A stretch of DNA of 64,000 bases, from NCBI GenBank assembly GCA_020746875.1, contig JAGTJL010000015.1, positions 62,001 through 126,000 of the forward strand, read 5' to 3'. The stretch is from Rhexocercosporidium sp. MPI-PUGE-AT-0058. Lineage: Eukaryota; Ascomycota; Leotiomycetes; Helotiales. A program made the translations under genes and the position numbers. The notes under the pieces are model-generated. The model ran no database searches, had not been told where the DNA came from, and worked only from the letters and a program-made list of their open reading frames with translations. Position 1 is the first letter of the stretch, and every line of letters starts with the position of its first letter. Positions 10,983-22,699 of the stretch are shown here, in pieces.

Positions 10983-11097
10983 CTAGTAAATTCTTTTATA
11001 TATACGCTTTTCTTTTAAACTTTTTTTAAAGGCCAGAAATTAATTCTTTAAATATATTTTCCTTAAACCTTTACGAAGCTTTGCTTACCGTAAACTC
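10983..11097 (-). repeat. Fragment of the inverted-repeat family, inner end
   Basis: This 115-base stretch repeats the inner end of the left arm (about 10505-10613), in the same orientation, with TATATACGC, AATTAATTCTTTAAATA and TACGAAGCTTTGCTTACCG landmarks. It lies directly beyond the inverted gypsy LTR, consistent with that LTR having landed in this repeat followed by rearrangement. Confidence 0.65.
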
Positions 11098-11674
11098 TTT
11101 TTAACACGGCTACGATTACTTTAATAATAATAAAGAAATAAACTAACGCTTGAAAGCGAGCTTTTTCTGAAAGAACAAGTAATATAACGGTTTAAAGCTC
11201 TTAAAGCTTTATCTCTAGCTTAAACTATTTCCTTCTTATTTAAGAAATTACTGAAATTAAACAAGCTTTTATAAAGCTTACTTTTATATATCTTTCGGTA
11301 GATTATAAGGCGCTAATTACACGTAATTGCCGTCCTTTATAAAGCAAGCGTTACAAATTCTAGCCTCAGCTATCTTTGGCGTAATACTTGCTTTCACCGA
11401 CTGGAAGCGAGAGCTCACAGCCTCACACAAGGGAACCGACTACCATAAGATAATGTTTTAAAGCATAATCCCGGCTTAGTTGGCAGGAACTGTCAGCGAG
11501 CCTCACTAAAAAAGCCCGACTAATAGGCAAATCGCGGGAGAATAATATTAGAGTGATATAAGTAGAGGATAATCGTAGTAGTATAATATCATGTTTGGGT
11601 AAATCTGCATCTGCAGCTCAAATCTAGCCCTAGCCAAACAGACCTTAGGCTAATCTTCACTCAATCGAATAGAA
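11098..11674. other. Intergenic, partly RIP; possible transposon end scrap
   Basis: Mixed composition, changing from RIP-like to normal at about 11390. The stretch at 11388-11425 (ACTTGCTTTC, then AAGCGAGAGCTC) resembles part of the inverted end of the pogo element at 50735-50818, so it may be a remnant of a related transposon end. Otherwise this is the 3' flank of the HET gene. Confidence 0.4.
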
Positions 11675-13636
11675 TTAACAAACACACATCATCTTACACT
11701 CCGCACTCGCGAACTTATCACCACCCATGATGCCATGAATATAAGCATCCCCAACAATCCCCCACTGCCCATTTTCTCTCTCGTTAAGAATCAACGGCAA
11801 CTTCCCACCCTGAAAGAAGGCAACCGAACTACCAACCTTTGCATGTCGTGATGTGATTCCCACATAACCCTTCTTCGTCTTAAACAGAGTCCTGTGAAAT
11901 GCTAAAATCTTCGACGGCGGCAGTTTATTCGCCGTCAACATAGTCTGCATCCCGAATTTCGCACTCTTGTACATCACCTTTGCCAACCACCCCGCACCAG
12001 CCGCAATTTTATAGGCCGAGCCCGCCTCCTTTTTGTCAATCTCGTCAAGGCGATTCCCTGTATAATCCGTGAACGAGCGTAAATTCCGGAACGGCTGATA
12101 CCATCTCTCAAATGCCTCTTTCGTCCTCGCCTCGTCTCCATAAGGATAAAATCCGCCATGTAAAGTCTTCCAATACACATCCCAGGCAGCCTCGCCTGTG
12201 CAGTACGTCGCGTTTGCTGGGACGCTGCAGATAACTTCCCATTTGTTGAATATCTCACTGCCTTTCCCAAAGATGTTCGACATTTCAAATCCGGCGTTGC
12301 TAGGCTGGGATTCGAAATACTGCTTGTCGAGGACGCCGCCGAGTTCGGTGATTTCGTCGAAGACGTATCCTGCGATCTTGATCGTTTTGGGGTTTCCTGT
12401 TAGTTCAACGACGGGGTAGCTTTTGCCGGTTACGGAGCTCCATGTGCATGGCCATTGATCGGCGTCGAATGAAAGGTTGGACAGGAATCGAGGTGAGAGT
12501 GGGATCGTCCGGTCTGGCAATGACCAATCGGGAACCCAGGTAGGGAGTTGGCTGTTTTCGATTCGACAGTCTTGCCCGCCGAAGGAAAGAACGTCTAGAT
12601 TTCCCTCACTGGCTATACAGTCTAGTGTTGCCTGGGAAAAGACCCTGAAAACATCGATTGTGTAATCTGGTTGCAGTTCCAAAACAGCGAGGTCAGACGC
12701 ACTAATCAAACTGTATAGCCCGAACACTTTATCTCGAGGGTCTGTGGCGAGAAAAATCTTGAAAGAGGCGAGTAGATCTAACGGGCGAGAATAATGACCT
12801 CTAGCCAAACCTCGACGAACATGCTCGATGTTCTGAATGGAACTATACATCTCAGGCTGTGTGGACGAGAAGTAATCCAGATCAATAGCGTAGCTGACGG
12901 AGGTATAGAAATCCTCCCATCTCGCAACATGACTGCCACACATAACCACTGCCCTCACCGCAAGAGCAACTTCTTGAATGATCCACGTGCGCAAGAACCA
13001 CGGTCTATGCAACAGCAGGATCAGACTCTTGATCGTCGCATTCCACCGCTTATCATCCAGATCTCCAGCAGTCGTATAATCTGGCCTGAGTACATACCTC
13101 ACCCAATCTTTCGTCCCGTGTCGAATGGGTAATTGATTACGTCGAAGCCCCTTCTGTGCAGCTTCTAGTAATGACGGAATCGGCCAGACATCCTTCTTCC
13201 CATCCACCTCGACCCCATCACCAAGCCACACAACAACCGAAGTTGCCCGTCTATAGATCTCCTTCATCAATCGAACCTGCGCTCCGCGCTCCTCCATATC
13301 TTCTTGATTGATACATATGGCGTCCGCCCATACCAGACGCGGCTGGTGTGGGAGCAGCAGGTGACTGAGTGCCGAGTGAAGATTCTCTGTTATTGATAAC
13401 CCGCGAATGCCGTTGCATGTAATGGGTTTCCGGGACGCGGAATCACCCCAGCAGTAGCTCAAGGCTTCATAAGGTGGGATATTGTCGAGATGCGCGATTA
13501 TGAGATCGCACATGAGATATGTGCCGGCGTAAAGGCGGAGGAGGCGGATCGTGCCTGGGGGGAGGGCTGTGTATGGATAGCCTGGCTTGGGGCTTTTTGT
13601 TGTTGCCATTGCTGAGGTATTGAGAATTACTTTCAA
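11675..13636 (-). CDS. HET-domain heterokaryon-incompatibility protein
   Basis: An uninterrupted 653-residue frame. The HET domain fills about residues 55-215: YEALSYCWGD at 56-65, the LVWADAICINQ block at 101-111 and the RRATSVVVWLGD block at 129-140. The C-terminus ends with the usual GDAYIHGIMGG block. In this family the HET domain acts as a cytoplasmic, TIR-like effector that triggers cell death after fusion of unlike hyphae; which partner it senses cannot be told. No NACHT or repeat domain is attached. An alternative start at codon 10 (13609) is equally plausible, since the family usually begins with a short leader before the hydrophobic block. Base and codon use are normal although RIP DNA lies on both sides, which suggests selection or recent arrival. 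Confidence 0.92.
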   Translation of the reverse strand: MKVILNTSAMATTKSPKPGYPYTALPPGTIRLLRLYAGTYLMCDLIIAHLDNIPPYEALSYCWGDSASRKPITCNGIRGLSITENLHSALSHLLLPHQPRLVWADAICINQEDMEERGAQVRLMKEIYRRATSVVVWLGDGVEVDGKKDVWPIPSLLEAAQKGLRRNQLPIRHGTKDWVRYVLRPDYTTAGDLDDKRWNATIKSLILLLHRPWFLRTWIIQEVALAVRAVVMCGSHVARWEDFYTSVSYAIDLDYFSSTQPEMYSSIQNIEHVRRGLARGHYSRPLDLLASFKIFLATDPRDKVFGLYSLISASDLAVLELQPDYTIDVFRVFSQATLDCIASEGNLDVLSFGGQDCRIENSQLPTWVPDWSLPDRTIPLSPRFLSNLSFDADQWPCTWSSVTGKSYPVVELTGNPKTIKIAGYVFDEITELGGVLDKQYFESQPSNAGFEMSNIFGKGSEIFNKWEVICSVPANATYCTGEAAWDVYWKTLHGGFYPYGDEARTKEAFERWYQPFRNLRSFTDYTGNRLDEIDKKEAGSAYKIAAGAGWLAKVMYKSAKFGMQTMLTANKLPPSKILAFHRTLFKTKKGYVGITSRHAKVGSSVAFFQGGKLPLILNERENGQWGIVGDAYIHGIMGGDKFASAECKMMCVC

Positions 13637-13952
13637 TTCTAGTTGACGCAGTTAATAGTAGATTATTTTCTGTTCTTGATGTTAGTGTTTATTTCTGATG
13701 TCCAATTTTCAGCTGAAAATACAACTTGAGAGCTAAGGTACTAGCGTTGTTGGTTGCAGCTTCATGCAGATTCGGTGGCTGATAATCCTTGACAAGACTC
13801 ACGAACACACCTCACAAGCGCAATCTTAAGTAACATTTTAACTCTCAGCCCCTTCACCGGAAAAACGACTCTATTTGCCTTCGTGTAAGTTTCCAGTCAG
13901 GAACCACTTATCAGCTGTTGCAAATCTGTAGCAACACTTCATTTAATATCGC
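13637..13952. promoter_or_regulatory. Divergent intergenic region between HET gene and HET fragment
   Basis: About 315 bases of normal base composition separating two divergently oriented HET sequences; probably the shared 5' region. I see no clear TATA box or repeat. Confidence 0.4.
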
Positions 13953-14204
13953 ATGGTTCTATGTAAAAGTTGCACCGGAATCACGCTAAGAGCCTTACAA
14001 GAAGAGACTAGCTACCCGCATAGTTTGAGTTTTAATGCTCTCGAAGCCTTCTCCAAAAATTGCCTACTTTACGCGATATTGTGGAATGCTGCAAGTAACT
14101 ATGGTCTATTTCACCGGCGATTAAGTAAAACAAACCCAGAAGACACAATATATTTATTTAATTCATATGACGGTTGCTTTATAAAAGGCGGCAATCACGT
14201 GTGA
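13953..14204 (+). pseudogene. 5' fragment of a second HET-type gene
   Basis: An 83-codon frame whose product starts with a C-x2-C pair (LCKSC), then a LRALQEE...YPHSLSFNALEAFSKNC pattern and a CLLYAILW block. This matches the short N-terminal module that precedes many HET domains (cysteine pair, histidine-serine pair, then CxLC). The HET domain itself is absent: normal sequence ends near 14205 and RIP DNA starts. I infer a gene cut by transposon insertion or deletion. It points away from the intact HET gene. It could still be transcribed as a short protein. Confidence 0.55.
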
Positions 14205-15126
14205 ATATCGTCTTATATTCTATAGCAGAAATACAAAGATAATAGAAGTCTCTTAAAATTTATAATTACTTAAGAAAAAAAGTATAAAAAGAAGTAAGTT
14301 TTACAAAAACTCGTCTAATCTCAGCAACTTCTCAAAGAAGTAAAAAACTAAAGCTTTAAACCGTTATTTACCTCTTATTTTAGAAAAAGACCGTCCTCGA
14401 AAGTTAGTTTATTTCCTTATTGTTATTAAGGTAATCGTAATCGTTAATACTATTTTCTTATACTTTCAATTAATTAAAGAGCTTTACTAGCGGTTTAAGT
14501 AAGTTAAAGTTACTTAAATAGAAGTCTCTGACTTTATATAATATATATTTAAAATTAAAGACATCGTACTACTATAAGTTATAGTTAAGCTAAGTAATAT
14601 AATAAAAAAAAGTTAAAATACTTCTCGCAGTAAGTAAGCACTTCTTTTAAGTCTTATTTATTATTACTTATAATATTAATTAATAAATGTTTATCTTAAA
14701 CTTGTCCTAGTAAAGAATCGTTAAGGTCCTTATATAATTTACTTATTAAAAGGACGTTATAGACTTTTATACTTATTAATAATTTCAGACGATATGTCAG
14801 GAATAGAATCTAGTATAAGGAGGGTCGGGGGTTCTACGGAAGGTTTGCAGGCTTGGCATAGATCCCGTGTTATAATCTCTATTTATTTACTTCGGAGGGA
14901 AGTAAAGAGGATTTAGAAGGCTACAGATTAGTTTGAATTACAGTTGACATACCCTGAACGTTTCGAATAGTAATTCCCTATCATTTTGAACCTTATACGA
15001 TATAAGTTACTTATTTTCTTAAATACTTTAAAATAATTTATTCGTTAATATATTTAATTTCTTAAATAAACGAAATATCTTAAAGTAACGTATATCGAGC
15101 TATATAAGACTTTTTTTTGTCAGATG
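14205..15126. other. RIP-degraded sequence with a small normal island
   Basis: Mostly TpA-rich and without frames. An island at about 14780-14960 is less mutated (GGAGGGTCGGGGGTTCTACGG) but encodes nothing I recognise. Confidence 0.5.
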
Positions 15127-15212
15127 GAGTTTACGGTAGGCAAAGCTTCGTAGAGGTTCAGGGAAAATATATTTAAAGAATTAATCTCTGGCCTTCGAAG
15201 AAGTCTAAACAT

Positions 15213-15711
15213 CAGTAAAAAATTCCACGGACGCTATTAGCGCTACTTTCAAATCTTAGCTCGCTTAAAGGCCTCCATTTTCGCCGTTTTCGAAGATTTA
15301 TTATTAATTTAATTCCGAAGATTACGCACGGTCTCAAAAACCTCTTCGCTAAAGCTCTTACGCTAAGAATTTCCACGCAAAAAAAAAAACTCATAAGTGC
15401 ACGTGACGATTCGGAGAAATTATACTTATACTAAGGCTCTTGTGTACACGTGCTGTTAAAGTAATAAGAAATAAGATAATAAGATAAGGTAAAGTAAGGC
15501 CTTTAAACCTTAAGGCAAAAAAATTTCGCTACGAAAAGTAAAGCACCGGCTATTGTAAAGAATAAGGCGCCGCCGCAAAAGTGATTCGCTCTAGTGCCGT
15601 TTTCGATGCTAAAATTTTCGATATATAACTTTTAAGCCGAAAGCGCTAAAAGCGCCAGAAATAGCGCCTTTAGCGTAATTGGCCGACGTCTGCCTCTTAA
15701 ATTTTTTGCAG
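15213..15711. mobile_element. MITE-like insertion
   Basis: About 500 bases that interrupt the repeat copy compared with 17011-17389. The ends are weak inverted repeats (CAGTAAAAAATT against AATTTTTTGCAG), with TAAA close to both borders as a possible duplication. It contains its own palindromic GC-richer block at 15635-15675 (AGCGCTAAAAGCGCC / GGCGCC-like). No coding frame of note. Borders are uncertain by several bases. Confidence 0.5.
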
Positions 15712-15889
15712 ATAAAAGAGAAGCGTATATATAAAGGAGGTTACCCGTAAGAGGAAGTAAAATGTCGGCGTGATTAGAAATATAAGTAAGACTAATTTTA
15801 CTAATACCGTAAAAGCTTCGGCTTCTTTATATTACGGGTCTGATTTTATATTAATACAATAAATAAGTATATATATAATACTTGTTTAT

Positions 15890-16051
15890 TGTAAAATTCT
15901 TGTATTTGTATGCTTCACTCTTCTAAAGGCAGAGCGAGAATAGGTTTATATACATGAGGAAGAGCTTCTAGAGCTCTCTATGCCTTACAAATCAAGCTCT
16001 ATTCTAGAGCCTTCGATTTCACGTCATGCGAGGATCACATGAATTCTAACA
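15890..16051. mobile_element. Solo LTR, 162 bp
   Basis: Starts TGTAAAATTC and ends GAATTCTAACA (inverted ends, TG...CA) and is flanked by the 5-base duplication TTTAT (15885-15889 and 16052-16056). The uninterrupted repeat copies lack it. It has a TATATA box near 15938 and the same style of palindromes (GAGCTTCTAGAGCTC) as the copia LTR at 5079-5385, so it probably belongs to a related copia family. A solo LTR implies loss of the element body by LTR-LTR recombination. Confidence 0.8.
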
Positions 16052-16240
16052 TTTATTTTCTTAATAATAGCGTTCGCAATACTAATGCTTTAGTTAATAA
16101 TATATTAGTACGCTTTCGCGTCGCTTAAGGTAAGAATTAGGCCGCGGTAAGTCGGATAACCGTATTTCGGTTAATAAATTAAATTAATATAATTATTTAA
16201 ATTATTACGCTAAATATATTACGCCGTAAGTATATATGTA

Positions 16241-17010
16241 ATTACTTTACGAAAGTTAATAATATTATTATTATTAAATATCCGAGTGTTACGATTTTTA
16301 ATAAGTATAATAAATAAACGGCATATCGCTCATATAAACTCGCTTTACTATTAGCGAAACCGCTTAATATTTTTAATTACTTTAACGCTTTAAGTTTTTT
16401 TTAAAGTATAAAGCTCTTTTAAAAATTTAATAAATAAAATATCTTTAAGTCTAATTACGGTTTATTTTATATTACTTTAATAAGTTAATAAGTCGCTTTT
16501 TATATTTATAGCCGCAACGCGTACTCGATATATATATTATAATTTTATAAGTAAGTTTTAAAAATCTTTTCTTAAGTATTGTTTTAATTTCGTAAGCTTT
16601 TAAAATTCATTCTTTTATATTTTTTAAGAATTATAATTATAAAATATTTCTTATAATCGCGCTTATTTTTCGCTTAAGTTATAATATACTTTAATAAAAT
16701 ATAAGCGTTTAAATTTAAATATATTAATAATATTATTTTACGTTTATAAATTACGTAATTTGTCGTAAGTAATATAATTATTTCTTAAAAGTATATTAAA
16801 GCCGGTAAAATTCTAAGCTTAATAACTTCCTTATTAAGCAAGTATTATAAGCTAGGCAAGTTAGCTTTTAACTTTAAATTAAAGTTACGCTTTATTAAAA
16901 GTGATTTAAAGTTTTTTATTAAAATAATAATAATAGAATTTCATATTATATTATAAGTTCGTTAAAGACTTTTTTCAATTATATATTATTTATTTATTAT
17001 TATATTAGAT
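16241..17010. other. RIP-degraded sequence, no gene
   Basis: TpA-rich with stops in all frames; no domain or repeat border recognised. Confidence 0.6.
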
Positions 17011-17389
17011 AGAGTTCATAGTAAGTAAAGCTTTATAAAAGTTTAAGATAAATATATTTAAAGAATTAATTTTTAACTTTTAAAGAAGTTTAAAAGAAAA
17101 GCGTATATATAAAAGAAAATTACTTATAAAAAGAAGTAAAATATCGACGTAATTAAATATATAAATAAAACTAATTTTATTAATATTATAAAAGCTTTAG
17201 CTTTTTTATATTATAAGTCCGATTTCGTATAAATAAAATAAATAAATTTATATATAATAATTATTCCTTTTTTTAATAATAACTTTTGTAATATTAATAT
17301 TTTAATTAATAATATATCGGTACGCTTTTGCGTCGCTTAAAGCGAGAACTAAGCCGTAGTAAGTCGAATAGCCGTATTTTAATTAATAA
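17011..17389 (+). repeat. Right arm of the large inverted repeat, inner part
   Basis: Reverse complement of about 10250-10617. It continues at 29489 after the gypsy insertion: the sequence joins as GTATTTTAATT-AATAA-GTTTAATTAATT, which is exactly what the left arm shows uninterrupted. Heavily RIP-mutated. Confidence 0.75.
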
Positions 17390-17670
17390 TGTAGTAGGGT
17401 TGACCTCAGAGATCCATTTGTCACGTGATTGAGCTGCATCTTGCTGTATTTAAGATAGCTTCTAAAGTAATATCCTTTAAAGATAATAACGATTTTTATT
17501 ATTATAACTTTTCCTTCTTATTTAAATTATACTTTTCTTTTCTCTTAATAAATTATATTCCTTAAATATATAATATCTTTAGTATTCGTTAAATAAGTAT
17601 TTCCTACGTTTACCTTCTGGCACTTGCTTTATTACTTTCTTATTATATGCTTAATATTTTCCTTTTTACA
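17390..17670 (+). repeat. 5' LTR of the gypsy element
   Basis: 281 bases, from TGTAGTAGGGTTGACC to CCTTTTTACA. Differences from the 3' copy are transitions in RIP contexts, with the 5' copy the less mutated one. A TTTTGGT sequence at 17673-17679 could be the start of a tRNA primer site. Confidence 0.9.
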
Positions 17671-19329
17671 TATTTTGGTAATCGACGTAAGAAGCAAGTA
17701 GAAAAGCTAGAATAAGGTACGTAAAGAAGCCTAAAAGCCTTTTATACTAATTATAAAGACCGAAACCGATAAGTGCTCGAACTAGTATAGACTTATTTAC
17801 TTAAAGATCTCCTAGCCTTTAAGAGCAGAATTAGATACGGTATTTTAATAATCTCTTATAATATAACGAGAAGCACAGGAAGTCTGAAAGGAAACTACTT
17901 ACTTTTGATATAAAAGTATTTAAATTACTGGAAATACTAGCTTTAGCATATAAAGTATTAATATTAAAAAAAGTCGGACCGAAAATAGCCGGATTACGCT
18001 GTTAAAAACGCTTCAACCGATATCGAAGCATATTCGATACTTCGGAAACGAGAAGTAGATTATTTGAAATAAATCCGGCAAATTTCAACGTTAACCGCAT
18101 TTCTAATAAGCGTATTTATTACTCTTTTCTTTTTCTTTTTCCGCTAAAGGCTTATTTTAAGCTAGCGAGACGGAGCTTAATAAAAAGGTATACGGGGTTT
18201 TATTTTATACTTTTTTAATTAATTTTAATTTTAAATTATTTTACGCCGAGATTAACTTTAATAATAATAAAGCTTTTATATTTAGCGAGATTTATTTATT
18301 TCGTTTAAGCTTATACGTTTGTTTATTATAAAGACAAGAAGCTTAGATTTCGGCGTCTTTCGGGCTTTATTACCCCGGAAGGAGCCTGAAGCTATAAGCT
18401 CTTCAACTTAATATTTTACTTATATATTTCTTTTATTTTCTCGAGCTCGTATATTTTTTTTTCTTTAATATAATATATTATATCTTTTACTTTTTTATTA
18501 ATAATATTAAGCGCATTTACTCTTTAATAAATTACTAATTTTATTAAAGAAAATCAATTATATTCGAAAACGATATTAAAAATAACGCTTTTAGCGGCAA
18601 CCCGAAAAGCAAGGAGCTTAAACGACTTACTAATAACTTCTTTATAACCCGAGGAAGCTTTGCGACCCCGATTATAAACTACTTTATTACTGAGACTAGC
18701 TTTATAAGCTCTGCAAACTCTTTTACCTTCGTGCTTATTAGACTTTTAATAAAGCCTAATATCGCTGGAATTATTAATTTTATTTTATTACAATTATTAA
18801 GAATACTTATAAATAATACTTTGATTATAAGAAGGAGAAAGAAGAGAAATAGAAGTAGCGGTAGTAACTTACGACAAGATATATTTAATTATAATTAAAG
18901 CAGTAGTTATTTAAAAAGCTCCGGTATAAGAGCTTAAGCCGCTTTTTAAGCTTTACCGGCTTATATAATACTTATTTAGCTTATATATTCTTAAGTTATA
19001 TTATATTCGCTTCCGAAGCAGGAAAGACTTAACTCCGCTAATATAAGTTATATAGCACCGCTTTAAGCTTAAGTTACTTCCGCTTAGGCTTTTTAATTAA
19101 TACGACTTACGCTAGGATAATATAAACTTACTAAAACTTCTGTATTATATAAAATAGACGAGGCTTTAAATAATTACTATTACGAACCTACTTTTAATAA
19201 TATAACGTCTTAATAGCTTATATCTCAGGCCGCACGACTTGCCACGGACTTTATTAAAGGACTTTCTTATTTCGTAATAACTTAAGCTATATTAATCTTA
19301 AGTACTTTTAGTTGCTTATACTTTAACGG

Positions 19330-21250
19330 GAATAATATTATTAAGTTCTTTAAGACTTTAAAGTAGCTTTTTATAACTCGAAGTATTACAGAAGATACCG
19401 AAAAGAAACAGTACGTCGTGGACTATTATACTCTCGAAGTAAGCCAAAATATCGAATAGCTCTCCGACTTCTTTAATAGCACTTATTAAGAATTAATTAA
19501 AGAAGTTATAAAAGAATACCGAACGTTCGACCTTAAGTAATATCGTTATATTCTTTAAAACTTAAAAAAAATATTTAATAATTTTAAATATATTATAAAA
19601 GATGCTTTTAAATCTTAATCTCGACAGTTCCTCCGAGCTTTTAAAGAAGTTAATCGAGTTTATATACGAAAGAAAATTATTATAAAGCGATAAATAATTA
19701 TAAAGTTTCTAACGGCTTTACTTAAATATTTAAAGCAGAAAGCCGGAACTTTTATAAAAAATAATAATACTTTTAATACGAAAAACATACGATCTTTCGA
19801 TAAAATATACGTTAAGATAAAAGACTTATTCCGAGTCGAGCGGGAAATTAATACGTTAATTAAAAAAGAAGTATTATTTATACGAATTACTTAGGCCGAT
19901 CGTCTTCGATTCGAGTCGAGTAATAATAAAACTCCTTTTTTAGTAGTATAATTCGAGGAGCTTAACCTTATAGCTCGCCCCGAGCTTATAAGGTATAAGG
20001 ATAATTTTCTAGCTCGGGAGATCGACGACGTTTTTAAGAAGAGTTCGGTGCTTCGTTTTAAACTGAATTAAGAAAAGCATATTCGAGAAGAAGTTATTCT
20101 TATTATCGAGAGGCTGATTCGCGATATTAACTAAGTTACAGAACGGGATATCGATACGATTACGGAAGAATTAAATAACTTACGTATTTTATACGCTATC
20201 GTAGAAAAAAGAAAGAATTTAAAATTAATAGCCGAAATCAAGGCTTTATCTGCTTACGAGTCGATTATATATTCCGAAGAAGCTAAAGTATTTTATTAAG
20301 ATTTTAGAGTAAGCTTTAAATATGATCGACGTTTTAGTATAAAAGACGATATAAGCACCGGATGCCTCTTTTGCTTTAATAAGCCGATTCCGGGTGCTAG
20401 ACCTTAAGGATTCTATAAATATTAAAATTAATATTACGAATTTAAGAAGTAGCTTAATTTAGGAATTATTTATAAGAATAAAAATAATTATATTTATATA
20501 AGCTCTTAAAAGAAAGGAATAAAAGCTTAAGCGGTTTAATTTCCTTAAAATAAACTAAAGAAAGAAGTTTTTATTTTATAAATAATTAATATAAAAAAAG
20601 ACTTAAACCTGAAGCAAAAAGAAGAAGTAATTCAGAAGAAGCTCTGGAACGCTTAAGAAGCCCTTTTAGCTTAATAAAATATTATGCCGAAGTCAGCTTT
20701 AAAAGAACTAATATTAGAAATAAATTAAGAGCTTTAAGATTATTTAAATATTCTTATTATTTAATTCTTTAATATAATAAGATTAGCTAACGTTTAAAAC
20801 GTACTTATTACTTTTAATTTAAAAGGAATAAATAATAGCTTCGAAATAATATTTACGGAAATAAAACGACAAAATACCGCTGCTTTTAAAATAATAATAA
20901 AAGCTAAATTATATATAACCGGAATTCTATTTCAAGAACGCTTTAAAGCTTAAGCTAATTACAGAAGATTAAAAGTTCGTAAAAAAATTAAGAATGCCGT
21001 CAGATTTCAAGAGCTTATAAACGTGAACCTTTTAATTAAAATACTTAAGGCAAAACTTACTCGGATTATCGTAAGAGATAATAATAATAATATTATTTTT
21101 AAGAAATTAAAAGAAGTTATTTTAGCTGTAAGTCGAAAAGAACCGACTGTTATTAAATTACTTTTTATAAAAACTATTCGGGAACGCGTTGAAAGCAATT
21201 TACTTATTGCCGTTAAAGCGACTTCAGGCCGACTTCGCGTATATTAAGCG
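19330..21250 (+). pseudogene. Gag-like region of the gypsy element (relic)
   Basis: Long runs of readable peptide broken by TAA/TAG. A cysteine pair spaced C-x2-C (CLFCFNKPIPG) at about 20350-20385 may be a mutated nucleocapsid or related zinc motif. 21023-21247 remains open for 74 codons by chance of mutation and is rich in isoleucine, lysine and asparagine, as expected from RIP. The assignment rests mainly on position before RT. Confidence 0.5.
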
Positions 21251-22699
21251 CTATCGCGAAACAATTACACGCTAAATAATACGCTAGATAAGCTTCTTAT
21301 TTAAAAAGAATTCTTTGAAAACTTGATTTTAAAAGAAATCCTTGTTTTAATCGATTTATTAAGAATAAGTCGACCGAAGATTATTAATTAAGAGATTTAG
21401 GATTAAATTATTATTATTAATATTAAGATTATAAAGTATATAAAAGCTTTTTAAAACTGCGATCAAGAAAGGAATAATATTATATTTTAACGCTTTTTAT
21501 TATTTCGGGCTAATACTTTAGATTTTATATTAAGAGGATTACGAGTTTCGCGATAGCTTAAACGCATTTTCTTTAAATAAGAATAACGAGTTATTATTTA
21601 TCTTATTATATTTCGAGCTAAACTTACGTATAAGCTTTAAGTTTAATAAAAGAAATAAAAGTATTAAATCTTTTTAATATAAGAAATACTAATTTAATAA
21701 TTAATTTTTTAGCTATTATTAAGCTTAATTCCTTTCTTTAGCTTAATGTTTATAATTTTGACCGCTATCTTAATAGCGCTTTAAAAAGTAATAATTTTAA
21801 AAGGAGAATTTAAAATCGACTTACTATTAATCGCTGAAGTTTACTTAGTCGACATACCTCAAGGACCGAGTCATATCCGGAATCAGACTACTTAGAGTCC
21901 GAAACTGACTCGGAAAACAAGTAACTAGCTATAATTAGAGCTTTATAATTAGTACTATCGAATGCTCTCTGAAAGATACTTCCTTTGAATTTAAGGACGA
22001 GCTTTTTTATAAGAAGGATAAAAAAACTTTTAATAATAAAAGCAATTCCTTTTTTAAAAACGTCTTATATATTTTTATTAAATATATAAAGCGAGAATTC
22101 ATAATTCCAGAGACGGACCTTTACGATTACTTTTTTTATAAAGATTTTATTAAAGTTCTTTTCGGTAAAGAACGTATATTTAATACTGTATTAATTAGGA
22201 AAATCGAACTTACTTTTTAATTTATTATAGATTATAATACTTTATTAATAATATTCTTATTTAAAGAACGCAAATAAGTCTTACAGATTTATATTATATA
22301 TAAGATAAAAGATAAAAAAATTAAGCTTATAAATTAAATAAATAAAATAAGAAATACGCTTAAAAGCCGTGAAGATTAATACGAAGTCTTTAAAGAAAGG
22401 AACTTTCTTTAAGAGTAAATTAAGAAGTATTAAGATATCTTATTCTTTTGTTTTACCGGCTTTCCTCGCGGATTTAAGATTATAAAAAAACGACTTATTA
22501 TTTTAAATATTAGAAATATATTATAATTAAAAAAAAGAGCTTTCTTCGACGAAATTATATTAAATCGAAAAGGTATTATTATATTTGACTAGATTAAGTA
22601 TAAGAAATTCCATAAGGATATTTCGCTACTTACCGTTATTAAAATAATAAACTACGAAGTTTAGCAAGTATTATACTTTTTATTCCTTAAAGCGTTAGC

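Larger units (their letters stand above)
15127..16240 (+). repeat. Third copy of the inverted-repeat family, lightly mutated, with two insertions
   Basis: Starts TTTACGGTAGGCAAAGCTTCG and runs parallel to the right arm at 17011-17389, but with far fewer RIP changes. The alignment is broken twice, by the MITE-like block at 15213-15711 and by a solo LTR at 15890-16051. After about 16240 it diverges from the other copies. It gives the best view of the family's unmutated sequence. Confidence 0.65.

Noticed and set aside
15335..15400. Poly-A run (CAAAAAAAAAAAC) as the tail of a processed pseudogene or SINE.
   Set aside because: No coding relic or target duplication is attached; it lies inside the MITE-like block.
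21007..21247. Open frames of 63 and 74 codons on both strands in the gypsy interior.
   Set aside because: Composition is that of RIP DNA and they lie in a relic coding region; they are accidental survivors, not genes.
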